A program made the position numbers and the translations under genes. Below are positions 1-5,305 of a stretch of 6,264 nt of DNA, one piece after another; positions within the stretch are counted from its first letter, which is position 1, and every line of letters begins with the position of its first letter. Source of the stretch: Chloroflexia bacterium (GTDB lineage: Bacteria; Chloroflexota; Chloroflexia; Thermomicrobiales; UBA6265); the NCBI GenBank assembly GCA_030430125.1, contig JAUIGA010000202.1, positions 1 to 6,264 on the forward strand. Direction: 5' to 3'. A model generated the notes under the pieces. That model was not told where the DNA came from. It made no database searches and saw only the letters and a program-made list of their open reading frames with translations.

Positions 1-25
1 GTCGCGCGGCGCATGACCTGTCTCG

Positions 26-547
26 CTAGTCGCCGCCGTTGGCCGGGAACCCGGCCTCCTGCCAGCGACGGTAGTACCAGAGATTGAGTGCCCGCACCAC
101 CGCCTCCGCGTCACGCGGGGCCATGTTCGCCATCAGGTGGAACGCCGCCGGGTCGAGCTGGCGCGCAGCCCGGATAGTACGGACGCCGTGTCGATGGAGG
201 ATGTGGATGACGCGATCCGGCAGATCCAGATCGGTCACTGGCGGATGGAGCCGGCGATAGATCGCGTGGACCAGTTCCTCGCCGATGCACCAGACCATGA
301 TCGGGGCGCTGAAGATAAGCACCGCCATCGCCAGCCAGCCGATGGACAGCATGACAGTCTCGCCTGCCGCTTCGGAGAACCGAAACGGCAGGTAGATCAC
401 CGCCACACTTCCAATGACCGCGACAAACGACCGCCGGATCGGGTTGACGGTGAACGGATCGTGAATCTGGTGGCGTTGCATCGCCACGCGGCCGCGGAAT
501 TCACTCGCGCGGGCACTGGCGCTGCCGGGTGGGCGAGTCGAGCGCAT
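26..547 (-). CDS. Small two-helix membrane protein with RpoA-CTD-like helix-hairpin-helix tail
   Basis: I do not recognise a named family over the full 173 residues. After a basic N-terminus (about 1-39) there are two hydrophobic segments, roughly residues 40-55 and 64-88, separated by a short polar link, so it is probably an inner-membrane protein. The remainder (about 107-162: LDLPDRVIHILHRHGVRTIR, then a second helical pair ending ALNLWYYRR) has the spacing of an RNA polymerase alpha-C-terminal-type helix-hairpin-helix: L-x-LP-x-RV, then L-x-R-x-G-V-x-T, then L-D-P-x-x-F. That would make it a soluble nucleic-acid- or protein-binding tail, which is inference. The ATG at 547 is preferred because TACAAT lies 6 nt upstream, fitting leaderless transcription. 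An in-frame ATG at 481 lacks a ribosome site. It is separated by 72 bp from the upstream esterase gene and appears to have its own promoter. Confidence 0.65.
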   Translation of the reverse strand: MRSTRPPGSASARASEFRGRVAMQRHQIHDPFTVNPIRRSFVAVIGSVAVIYLPFRFSEAAGETVMLSIGWLAMAVLIFSAPIMVWCIGEELVHAIYRRLHPPVTDLDLPDRVIHILHRHGVRTIRAARQLDPAAFHLMANMAPRDAEAVVRALNLWYYRRWQEAGFPANGGD

Positions 548-553
548 ACTGGC

Positions 554-559
554 ATTGTA
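554..559 (-). promoter_or_regulatory. Putative -10 box (TACAAT) for the membrane-protein gene, leaderless arrangement
   Basis: On the minus strand TACAAT is followed by six bases and then the ATG at 547, so the first base of the start codon falls at the expected transcription start. No Shine-Dalgarno sequence and no convincing -35 hexamer are visible. The HEPN gene has the same arrangement. Inference only. Confidence 0.4.
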
Positions 560-619
560 GCGACCGTTGGGCCGTTGCGATAGGGCCGGGCTACCCTTGA
601 CCCATCCCTTCGAGATAGT

Positions 620-1885
620 TCAGTCGCAGTGCCCGGCTGATGGCAACAGGTGTGCCGGTGTCGATCGTTTCACGGAGATCAGCGCGTCGTATCCGGCGGT
701 TGGCACGATTGGCGTCTCCATGTCGGATGCCGTCGTGAACCCTGCACCGGCCCACCGAGTAACGAGTGGGGAACTCAACCATCCTCGTAGCGGTTCGCCG
801 CAGGTTCTGAGATCGAGCAATACGGCCGAAGCATCCTTGTCCGTCATGAGGCTGTAATCGAGACTGTCTGTCGGCGGCGGATCGATCTCGACCGCTTTCA
901 GTTTCGGTGAACGCGTCTCGGTGCCGGTGTATGCCAGAAACCGCCCGTATCCAATGGTGAATCCGATCGGCAGGTACCCAGCCTGGTACCGGGCCGACAG
1001 ATTCCGCCCCATCGTTGCGATGCTGTTGTCGTCGAGCATAAGGCTGTCGCGGGTAATGTGGCCATTATGTGCCCAGATGACCGTCTTGGCAGTTTTCCCC
1101 GCGTCGTCAAGATGCCGCTCGACATTCATGGCCATTGCGCGATCCCTGATCGCATAGTGGCTGGTAGGAGTCGGGGCAGTCCGCCTCGAATTGATCTGCT
1201 CAAGAACGATCGCACATTGCATTGCCTGCCACCGGTCGGTGCTCGTTGCGTGTATCGCCTGCTCGTGTCTGCGATCGGCAAGCCAGGTCTTGATATCCGC
1301 GATCTGCTTCTCCACCCGGTCTGCATCTCCGTTGTCGGGAGGTGACCACGGATTCATCGCGCGGATCGCGTCGAAAGAACCACTCTTGCATAGCTCGGCA
1401 GGCGCGCTCAGCCTCTCCAGCCTGGTACTCAACACGTGCGTGGTGGAATCGGCTCGGCCGGCGTCGAACCCGAAGAGTTGGACTCGCTTCGTCCGTGGCA
1501 AACCGGCATTGTGATCTCGCAACCAGGTAATGAATCCCAGCATCTCGTCGGTTTGCCACATCCAGTATCCTTGTCCGGCCAGTGCCGCTTCAGGAGAGCC
1601 GACACCGTCGACGACGAAATCATTGATTGCGAGGCATCCGGACCAATCTGCTTCGATCCCGACGAGCCTGAATCCCAGGTTCTGTACGAGATGGCTGGTG
1701 ATGCGACGTCTGAGTTGAACGACCTCACGTGTGCCGTGGGTGGGCTCCCCCAGACCGACGACGCGTGCATCACCGACGATCGCTGCAATCGCTTGCATGT
1801 CGTCGGGAGGGGCATCCGGATTCTCGATCCGGAGTTCGCTCGCCTGATCGCGAATGAGTCTTGCAAGGTCTGTTTCGCGTTTCAT
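620..1885 (-). CDS. Erythromycin esterase family protein
   Basis: Member of the erythromycin esterase / succinoglycan-biosynthesis-type hydrolase family (EreA/EreB-like fold). Some members hydrolyse the macrolide lactone ring, but many chromosomal relatives have unknown substrates. With the chosen start it is 421 residues, normal for the family. Visible landmarks are the GEPTHG motif near residues 46-51, whose Glu47 and His50 match the family catalytic pair; the segment GFRLVGIEADWSG following it; and the WAHNGHI motif with His273, the position of another conserved active-site histidine. There is no signal peptide, so it should be cytoplasmic. I start it at the ATG at 1885 because GGAG (1892-1895) lies 6 nt upstream; an in-frame ATG at 1906 has no ribosome site. 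The 125 bp separating it from the M42 gene hold no clear terminator or promoter. Actual macrolide resistance cannot be judged from sequence. Confidence 0.88.
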   Translation of the reverse strand: MKRETDLARLIRDQASELRIENPDAPPDDMQAIAAIVGDARVVGLGEPTHGTREVVQLRRRITSHLVQNLGFRLVGIEADWSGCLAINDFVVDGVGSPEAALAGQGYWMWQTDEMLGFITWLRDHNAGLPRTKRVQLFGFDAGRADSTTHVLSTRLERLSAPAELCKSGSFDAIRAMNPWSPPDNGDADRVEKQIADIKTWLADRRHEQAIHATSTDRWQAMQCAIVLEQINSRRTAPTPTSHYAIRDRAMAMNVERHLDDAGKTAKTVIWAHNGHITRDSLMLDDNSIATMGRNLSARYQAGYLPIGFTIGYGRFLAYTGTETRSPKLKAVEIDPPPTDSLDYSLMTDKDASAVLLDLRTCGEPLRGWLSSPLVTRWAGAGFTTASDMETPIVPTAGYDALISVKRSTPAHLLPSAGHCD

Positions 1886-2010
1886 CGATCGCTCCGCAAC
1901 GTGCATAGTTGGATCAGATACGCGCGGCTGTATTCAACTTTCGAGCGCAAGGTGACCGACGGCTACAGTTCGGAACCTGCGGCGCGAATCAAACTCGACC
2001 CAGACCGACG

Positions 2011-3096
2011 CTACGATGGTCCTGCCGGCAGGGGCGCCGCCGGAGTTGTGACGAACGCGGTCAACAGCGCCAGCGTCGCGTCGAGGTCACGCACATCTCC
2101 CATCTCGAACGCTGAGTGCGTGTACCGGGTCGGGATGCCAAGCAGCGTGGTGGGGATTCCGGCCCACATCAGGGCGACGCCATCGGACGCGAACCCGGAA
2201 TACACCGCGTCCTGCACCGGGATCGCCGCTACCTCCGCGACCGCCCGCAGGCGATCGATCAAACGGCGGTCGTAGTGGACCATCGAATCCTTGTAGACCA
2301 GCGCCGGACCGCCTCCGAGCCGGTTCGGCAACTCACCGAGGTCGGTGCCGGGATAGTCGGCGAGCGGTCCATTGTCGATCGCGATGGCGAGATCATATCG
2401 TTCCGGACCGCCGAGCGCCTGGGCACCGACGAGTCCGATCTCCTCCTGGACCGTCGCCGCCAGGGTCAGCGTGCAGGCCAGGTCGTCCTTCGCGACGCCG
2501 GCGATGAGGTGTGTCATCAGCGCCAGCGAAATCCGGTTGTCGATCGCCTTCCCGACATAGCGGGTGCCGAGTCGCTGCTGGGGAGGATTCCAGATCACAC
2601 CTGCGCCGACATGGACGCCGAGGGCCACGGCACCTTCCCGCGATTCGGCGCCAATGTCCACGCAAACCGAGCCGGCGGTGACGACCGGCTCGGACGGGTT
2701 GTCGCGGGTGCTCAGAATATGTCCGGTCGGTGAGACGAAGATACCGGAAACGGGTGCGCCGGTGCGAGGAAGCACCAGGGCGCGCTGACCGACCGGATAT
2801 CGAGCGTGAAACTGGCGACGACTGCCCTGCCCGTCGGCGAGCCAGATGAACCCGCGGTCATCGATGCTGCGGACGATGAAGCTGATCTCATCGGCATGAC
2901 CCTGGAGGAGCAGGCGCGGACCGGTCCCACCCACGTGGGCGAGGACGTTGCCGATCGGCGATACCTCGATCTCTGCGCCAAGCGTGGCCCAGCGCTCGCG
3001 GCACCAGGCGAGCACCGGTTCTTCCTGCCCGGTGGGTGCGGGGAGGTCCATCAGCTCCAGCAGCGTGTCAAGGCAGGTCTCGGGTTCGACAGTCAC
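2011..3096 (-). CDS. M42 family metallopeptidase (glutamyl/leucyl-aminopeptidase or endoglucanase-M-like)
   Basis: Cytoplasmic dinuclear-metal aminopeptidase of family M42 (TET/FrvX-like), which usually forms large tetrahedral oligomers and trims short peptides. It is 361 residues, the usual length. The metal and catalytic set is complete: His67 and Asp69 in GHADEI, bridging Asp186 in GKAIDNR, Glu218 (general base) and Glu219 in VQEEIG, Asp241 in AIDNG, and His327 in RYTHS. The opening LLELMDLPAPTGQEE is typical of the family N-terminus. The start is a GTG with AAGAAGG 7 nt upstream. An open frame continues to 3345, but it would overlap the preceding ABM gene and adds low-complexity residues unlike the family. 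It is the last gene of a run with the HAD and ABM genes, 22 bp after the ABM stop. Substrate specificity is not readable. Confidence 0.9.
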   Translation of the reverse strand: MTVEPETCLDTLLELMDLPAPTGQEEPVLAWCRERWATLGAEIEVSPIGNVLAHVGGTGPRLLLQGHADEISFIVRSIDDRGFIWLADGQGSRRQFHARYPVGQRALVLPRTGAPVSGIFVSPTGHILSTRDNPSEPVVTAGSVCVDIGAESREGAVALGVHVGAGVIWNPPQQRLGTRYVGKAIDNRISLALMTHLIAGVAKDDLACTLTLAATVQEEIGLVGAQALGGPERYDLAIAIDNGPLADYPGTDLGELPNRLGGGPALVYKDSMVHYDRRLIDRLRAVAEVAAIPVQDAVYSGFASDGVALMWAGIPTTLLGIPTRYTHSAFEMGDVRDLDATLALLTAFVTTPAAPLPAGPS

Positions 3097-3103
3097 AGAT
3101 ATA

Positions 3104-3110
3104 CCTTCTT
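3104..3110 (-). promoter_or_regulatory. Ribosome binding site deciding the GTG start of the M42 gene
   Basis: Minus-strand AAGAAGG lies 7 nt before the GTG at 3096 and inside the short gap after the ABM gene. No other start codon near the family-typical N-terminus has such a site, so it fixes the start. Confidence 0.7.
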
Positions 3111-3118
3111 CCGGTCGG

Positions 3119-3448
3119 TCAGGGTCGATCCACCTGCCGATAGTGCTCAACCATCGGGAACGGATCGTAGAAGTGGTGGAGCAGCCGGCGCCACTCAAGA
3201 TACTCCGGAGAGCCACGGAACCCCTCAGTGTGATCTTCGAGCCGCTCCCACGAGACGAGCAGCAGGTAGCGGTGGTCGTCCTCGATGCAGCGCTGGAGCT
3301 GGTGCCAGCGATAGCCGGGCATCGACGCGATGATGCGCTGTGCATCGGCGAAGGCCGCCTCGAACGCCTGGGTTTCGCCCGGTCTCACGTCCAGGCGCGC
3401 AACCTCCAGCACGGCGTGATCGGGGAAGGTGGGTTCAGTCATCGTCAT
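3119..3448 (-). CDS. ABM-fold (antibiotic biosynthesis monooxygenase / dimeric alpha-beta barrel) protein
   Basis: A 109-residue single-domain protein of the ABM superfamily, dimeric ferredoxin-like barrels that include quinol/heme monooxygenases and many uncharacterised small enzymes. Visible features are the first strand HAVLEVARLDVRPG (11-24), a helix with FEAAFADAQRII (29-40), SMPGYRWHQLQR (42-53), the strand YLLLVSWERLEDHTEGFRGS (61-80) and a final helix with the strand-like tail DPFPMVEHYRQV. The pattern LLVSWE-x-x-xDH is characteristic. The ATG at 3448 shares ATGA with the stop of the HAD gene, indicating translational coupling; a second ATG at 3442 is possible. It is followed after 22 bp by the M42 gene. 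The specific reaction is unknown. Its place next to a HAD hydrolase suggests a small-molecule detoxification or oxidation role, which is inference. Confidence 0.85.
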   Translation of the reverse strand: MTMTEPTFPDHAVLEVARLDVRPGETQAFEAAFADAQRIIASMPGYRWHQLQRCIEDDHRYLLLVSWERLEDHTEGFRGSPEYLEWRRLLHHFYDPFPMVEHYRQVDRP

Positions 3449-4176
3449 TGTGTTCGGGCTTCCACCGCGTCGGCGAATTCGGCCATGGAGACGAAGCGCC
3501 AATCGGGTTCCGGTGCATCGTTCGGGATGGGGGTCGCGCCGCCGCCCGCCTTGCCGGCGCGGCGGTCGATCCAGACCGTCGCGAGACCGGCCGCCTTCGC
3601 CGGGACGTGATCATGGAAGAGACTCTGGGCGACATGGAGCAGGCGTTGCTTAGGGATGCCCATCTCGTCGATCGTCGCCAGCAGCGCCTCGAAGTTGCGC
3701 GGGTTCGGTTTATACGAGCCGATATCCTCGGCGGTCAGCATCGCGTCGAACTCGACACCCAGCCTGCGGTTGCTGCCCGCGAAAGAATGGCGGTCGACGT
3801 TGGAGAGGATGATGAGCCGGTAGCGCTGCTTCAGCCGTTGCAGTGCTTCGGACGAGTCCGGAAACGCTGGCCAGCCAGGGACGGACCCGCCGATCGCCGC
3901 CGCGAGCGTATCGGGAACCTCGATGCCGTACGCGTCCCCGGTCGCGATCATGCTCCGGGCGATGATCTCCGGATACAGCATCCCCGGGTGCTCCCGTTCG
4001 GTCTGAGCCTCGACATCGCCATACGTTTCCAGCAGCGTACTGGTATCGGGAGCCGTCGGCGACAGCGATGCGACTTCCATCAGGCCGCGGGACAACCCCG
4101 CCTCCCAGTCGATCAGGGTCCCGTAACAATCGAATGACAAGGCGTCGAAATCGTTCAAGTTCAACGTGTCTTCCAT
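3445..4176 (-). CDS. HAD family hydrolase, haloacid dehalogenase type II-like
   Basis: Cytoplasmic HAD-superfamily hydrolase of 243 residues, close to L-2-haloacid dehalogenase length (about 220-240). All four HAD motifs are present: motif I FDCYGTLIDWE with nucleophile Asp16 and Thr20; motif II LSNVDR with Ser125-Asn126; motif III Lys156 in YKPNPRNF; motif IV SLFHDHVPAKAAGL with Asp189, followed by VWIDRR. The D-x-YGT motif I, lacking the second Asp of phosphatases, points to the type II dehalogenase branch, although many members have no proven dehalogenase activity. The ATG at 4176 has GGGAG 6 nt upstream. That site lies in a guaA-like 3' end whose TAG is only 3 bp from the start codon, so this gene was probably once directly downstream of guaA and coupled to it. 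It overlaps the ABM gene by 4 bp. Confidence 0.88.
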   Translation of the reverse strand: MEDTLNLNDFDALSFDCYGTLIDWEAGLSRGLMEVASLSPTAPDTSTLLETYGDVEAQTEREHPGMLYPEIIARSMIATGDAYGIEVPDTLAAAIGGSVPGWPAFPDSSEALQRLKQRYRLIILSNVDRHSFAGSNRRLGVEFDAMLTAEDIGSYKPNPRNFEALLATIDEMGIPKQRLLHVAQSLFHDHVPAKAAGLATVWIDRRAGKAGGGATPIPNDAPEPDWRFVSMAEFADAVEARTQ

Positions 4177-4179
4177 GGA

Positions 4180-4220
4180 CTACTCCCACTCGAACCTGGC
4201 GGGGGGTTCGAGGTGATGTC
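4180..4220 (-). repeat. Copy C: degraded guaA 3'-end sequence (candidate attachment-site remnant)
   Basis: Read on the minus strand, GACATCACCTCGAACCC through CGAGTGGGAGTAG aligns with the true guaA end at 5375-5416 (ITSKPPATIEWE-stop region). There is one single-base deletion and a handful of substitutions, three of the first four being third-position synonymous changes. The final Glu-Trp-Glu-stop is retained. It begins 3 bp from the HAD start codon. I take it as the oldest or most degraded of three guaA-end copies. A chance match is unlikely given the shared position relative to a partner-gene end in copy B. Confidence 0.7.
4183..4187 (-). promoter_or_regulatory. Ribosome binding site of the HAD gene, embedded in a guaA-like 3' end
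   Basis: Minus-strand GGGAG with 6-nt spacing to ATG. It forms part of the GAG TGG GAG TAG string that matches the last codons of guaA (Glu-Trp-Glu-stop), so this short coding tail doubles as the translation start signal for the HAD gene. Confidence 0.65.
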
Positions 4221-4373
4221 GGATTTCAGTTTGGTCTTGCACAGGCCGGACCACCTGAAACCGATCTCGTCGCTCGCGCTCGAGGGCAGCGGTGATGCGA
4301 TCACGTGTGTGCTCTGTGACCATTCGGATCGGAAGTTCCTCTTGCGGGATCCTGCATGATACCGGCGCGTAGG

Positions 4374-4400
4374 CTCGGGCTGAGATGCCCGAGTTTCTTT
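4374..4400 (+). terminator. Hairpin with T-rich tail, terminator-like on the plus strand
   Basis: CTCGGGC (4374-4380) pairs with GCCCGAG (4387-4393) around a 6-nt loop and is followed by TTTCTTT (4394-4400). This orientation would end plus-strand transcripts, yet no plus-strand gene is recognisable here; on the minus strand there is no T tract. It may be a remnant of lost cassette DNA. Confidence 0.35.
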
Positions 4401-4420
4401 CGGGAGATGTTCATGACGAA

Positions 4421-4440
4421 CCTGCGCACCTGGGCGCAGG
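4421..4440. repeat. Perfect inverted repeat (7-bp stem, 6-nt loop)
   Basis: CCTGCGC (4421-4427) and GCGCAGG (4434-4440) are perfect inverted copies around ACCTGG, ending just before copy B of the guaA end. There is no T tract on either side. It may be a recombination-site arm, an RNA hairpin after the fragment, or chance in GC-rich DNA. Confidence 0.35.
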
Positions 4441-4441
4441 T

Positions 4442-4558
4442 CTGCTCCTACTCGATGGTGGCGGGCGGCTTGGAGGTGATGTCGTAGACGACCCGATTGA
4501 TGCCGTCGACCTCGTTGACGATCCGGTTGCTGATGCGCCCAGGCGTGTCGTGGCGCAG
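4442..4558 (-). pseudogene. guaA: Copy B: displaced guaA 3' fragment
   Basis: Minus-strand translation of this stretch reproduces the GuaA C-terminus: 30 consecutive codons from GRISNRIV to KPPATIE are identical in protein to the working gene. At the DNA level I count 4 differences in 90 bases (4496, 4511, 4523, 4538), all synonymous third-position changes. Weaker similarity (L-x-x-D-x-x-GR) extends upstream to about 4558. The Trp codon of the terminal EWE is TAG here and the original stop has become CAG. The fragment has no start and is not a gene. It begins about 6 bp after the stop codon of the intact partner gene and is offset 933 bp from the true guaA end. It is best read as the end of a guaA gene displaced by insertion of the HEPN cassette. 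Confidence 0.88.
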
Positions 4559-4564
4559 GGATTC

Positions 4565-4888
4565 TCATCCCGGCAATTCGAACCGATAGCGAGACTTGCG
4601 TTCTCGCTCCATGGCAGCCGCGATGCGCTCGGGCGTGCGCACGGGAACAACGTAGATCGGCAGCCCTTCGCTGACCTGGATGTCGATCATGCGGTCGATG
4701 AAGACCTCGGTCACATCGTCAGTGTCATCGACATCGACGATGGCACGCATGTAGACACCGTCTGGGTCCGATGCCTCCCCCACCTCAAAGATCGCCGAAG
4801 TGAAGTGTGAGCGTATGAGATCCTGCAACTCGCCAATGGCTGCTTGCACACGTGGGTCCGTGAGCTGATCCTCAAATCTGACTGTCAT
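4565..4888 (-). CDS. HEPN-associated partner protein of unknown function (possible antitoxin)
   Basis: An acidic 107-residue cytoplasmic protein. I recall similar small proteins encoded beside HEPN-domain genes, but I know no assigned function. It shows an N-terminal helix (about 10-28, DPRVQAAIGELQDLIRSHF), a strand AIFEVGEASDPDGVYMRAIV (32-51), an acidic turn VDVDDTDDVTEVFIDRMIDI (51-70), then the family-like QVSEGLPIYVVPVRTPERIA (71-90) and a charged helix ending in RYRFELPG. No nucleotidyltransferase GSxxxxxxDxD motif is visible, so it is not a classical MNT antitoxin. Its ATG overlaps the HEPN stop as ATGA, and GGAGGG (4898-4903) inside the HEPN 3' end is a strong ribosome site, so the two are co-translated. 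The stop codon is about 6 bp from guaA fragment B. Role as antitoxin or modulator of the HEPN protein is inferred from the pairing. Confidence 0.75.
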   Translation of the reverse strand: MTVRFEDQLTDPRVQAAIGELQDLIRSHFTSAIFEVGEASDPDGVYMRAIVDVDDTDDVTEVFIDRMIDIQVSEGLPIYVVPVRTPERIAAAMERERKSRYRFELPG

Positions 4889-5292
4889 GTTGTATCGCCC
4901 TCCATCTGATGGATTGCGTTGACGAACTCCCTGGCCCGCCGAATGGCTCGAGCCGCCTGAATTTCGCTGATCGGCTCGGTTTCGTAGTCTGCCTTTTGCC
5001 GCAACACCATGTTCTCACCGAGGTTCCGACGAAGCGCTGATGCGTACCGTCGTCGGCGATTGATGAGTTGCCCAATGAACTGGGCCTGAATGTTCTCGTG
5101 GCGCCAGTGTCCCCTGGATGAACGCGCCTGGATTCCAGCGGCGAGCAGAGCGGCGATGGCGGCCTGGAAGCAGGCGTAGTAGCAGCGGTTCGCGCAATTG
5201 TTGTACCGGCGGTTTGCCAGCTCGCTCTCTGCCCCTTCCAGGCTCTCGATTGCCTTCGCGAGATAGGTTTCGATCTCCAGCCTGGTCGCCAT
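4885..5292 (-). CDS. HEPN domain-containing protein (putative toxin of a toxin-antitoxin-like pair)
   Basis: A 135-residue all-helical HEPN-superfamily protein; relatives are often RNases or nucleotide-binding partners in toxin-antitoxin and defence modules. Visible signatures are the long helix with RRYNNCANRCYYACFQAAIA (28-47), typical of the NRxYYAxFxAA core; the mid-region SSRGHWRHENIQAQF (58-72) with His62 where many members have a conserved THxG-like turn; and a C-terminal RQKADYE (98-104) matching the R-x-x-A-DY motif of this branch. A canonical Rx4-6H ribonuclease motif is not seen at that site, so catalysis is uncertain. It starts 82 bp after the guaA stop with a TACAAT box immediately before ATG. 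It overlaps the partner gene by 4 bp. Base composition looks less GC-rich than neighbouring guaA, in keeping with transfer. Function is inferred from family and pairing. Confidence 0.82.
   Translation of the reverse strand: MATRLEIETYLAKAIESLEGAESELANRRYNNCANRCYYACFQAAIAALLAAGIQARSSRGHWRHENIQAQFIGQLINRRRRYASALRRNLGENMVLRQKADYETEPISEIQAARAIRRAREFVNAIHQMEGDTT
4898..4903 (-). promoter_or_regulatory. Strong ribosome binding site for the HEPN-partner gene
   Basis: Minus-strand GGAGGG lies 9 nt before the ATG at 4888 and within the last codons of the HEPN gene. The HEPN gene itself has no well-spaced site, so the partner is probably made in excess, which would suit an antitoxin role. Confidence 0.6.
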
Positions 5293-5299
5293 GGATTCG

Positions 5300-5305
5300 A
5301 TTGTA
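5300..5305 (-). promoter_or_regulatory. Putative -10 box (TACAAT) for the HEPN operon, leaderless arrangement
   Basis: Minus-strand TACAAT is followed by 7 bases and the HEPN ATG, placing the expected transcription start at or next to the start codon. GGGAG lies 13 nt from ATG, too far for a good ribosome site. No clear -35 hexamer is visible. This would let the pair be expressed independently of guaA read-through. Confidence 0.4.

Larger units (their letters stand above)
4180..4341 (-). pseudogene. Remnant of a second, diverged copy of the HEPN-partner gene (3' end only)
   Basis: Translating 4341 downwards gives EELPIRMVTEHTRDRITAAL followed by ERERRDRF. This aligns without gaps to residues 74-101 of the intact partner protein (EGLPIYVVPVRTPERIAAAM, then ERERKSRY); I count 15 identities in 27 positions over residues 74-100. 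The frame then runs past the normal protein end straight through copy C and terminates at its TAG (4180-4182) as FEWE-stop. The 5' two thirds of the gene are missing, the upstream sequence is unrelated, and an in-frame stop lies near 4409. An ATG at 4323 would give a 47-residue peptide, but nothing suggests it is translated. Its divergence from the intact gene at 4565-4888 is too large for a recent local duplication, so it looks like a separately acquired paralogue that was later deleted. Confidence 0.75.

Noticed and set aside
488..502. Contiguous NotI, SacII and EcoRI sites (GCGGCCGCGGAATTC), like a cloning adaptor
   Set aside because: The sites lie within a continuous open frame without any other vector-like sequence. 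In GC-rich DNA such a cluster can occur by chance, so I do not call contamination.
1436..2275. Long open frame on the plus strand (279 codons) across the esterase and M42 genes
   Set aside because: It lies antisense to two well-supported genes and spans the gap between them. Its translation is arginine- and serine-rich with no recognisable motif, as expected from the opposite strand of GC-rich coding DNA.
3097..3345. N-terminal extension of the M42 protein up to 3345
   Set aside because: It overlaps the ABM gene by more than 200 bp, is Ser/Thr/Arg-rich and unlike M42 N-termini. The GTG at 3096 has a good ribosome site and gives the normal family length.
3340..4137. 265-codon open frame on the plus strand opposite the HAD gene
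   Set aside because: The antisense HAD gene has all four catalytic motifs. The plus-strand product is a low-complexity Arg/Gly/Asp string without family resemblance.
4161..4568. 135-codon minus-strand open frame crossing copies B and C
   Set aside because: It reads guaA fragment B in the wrong frame and overlaps the HAD start. The guaA frame and the partner-fossil frame explain the similarity better.
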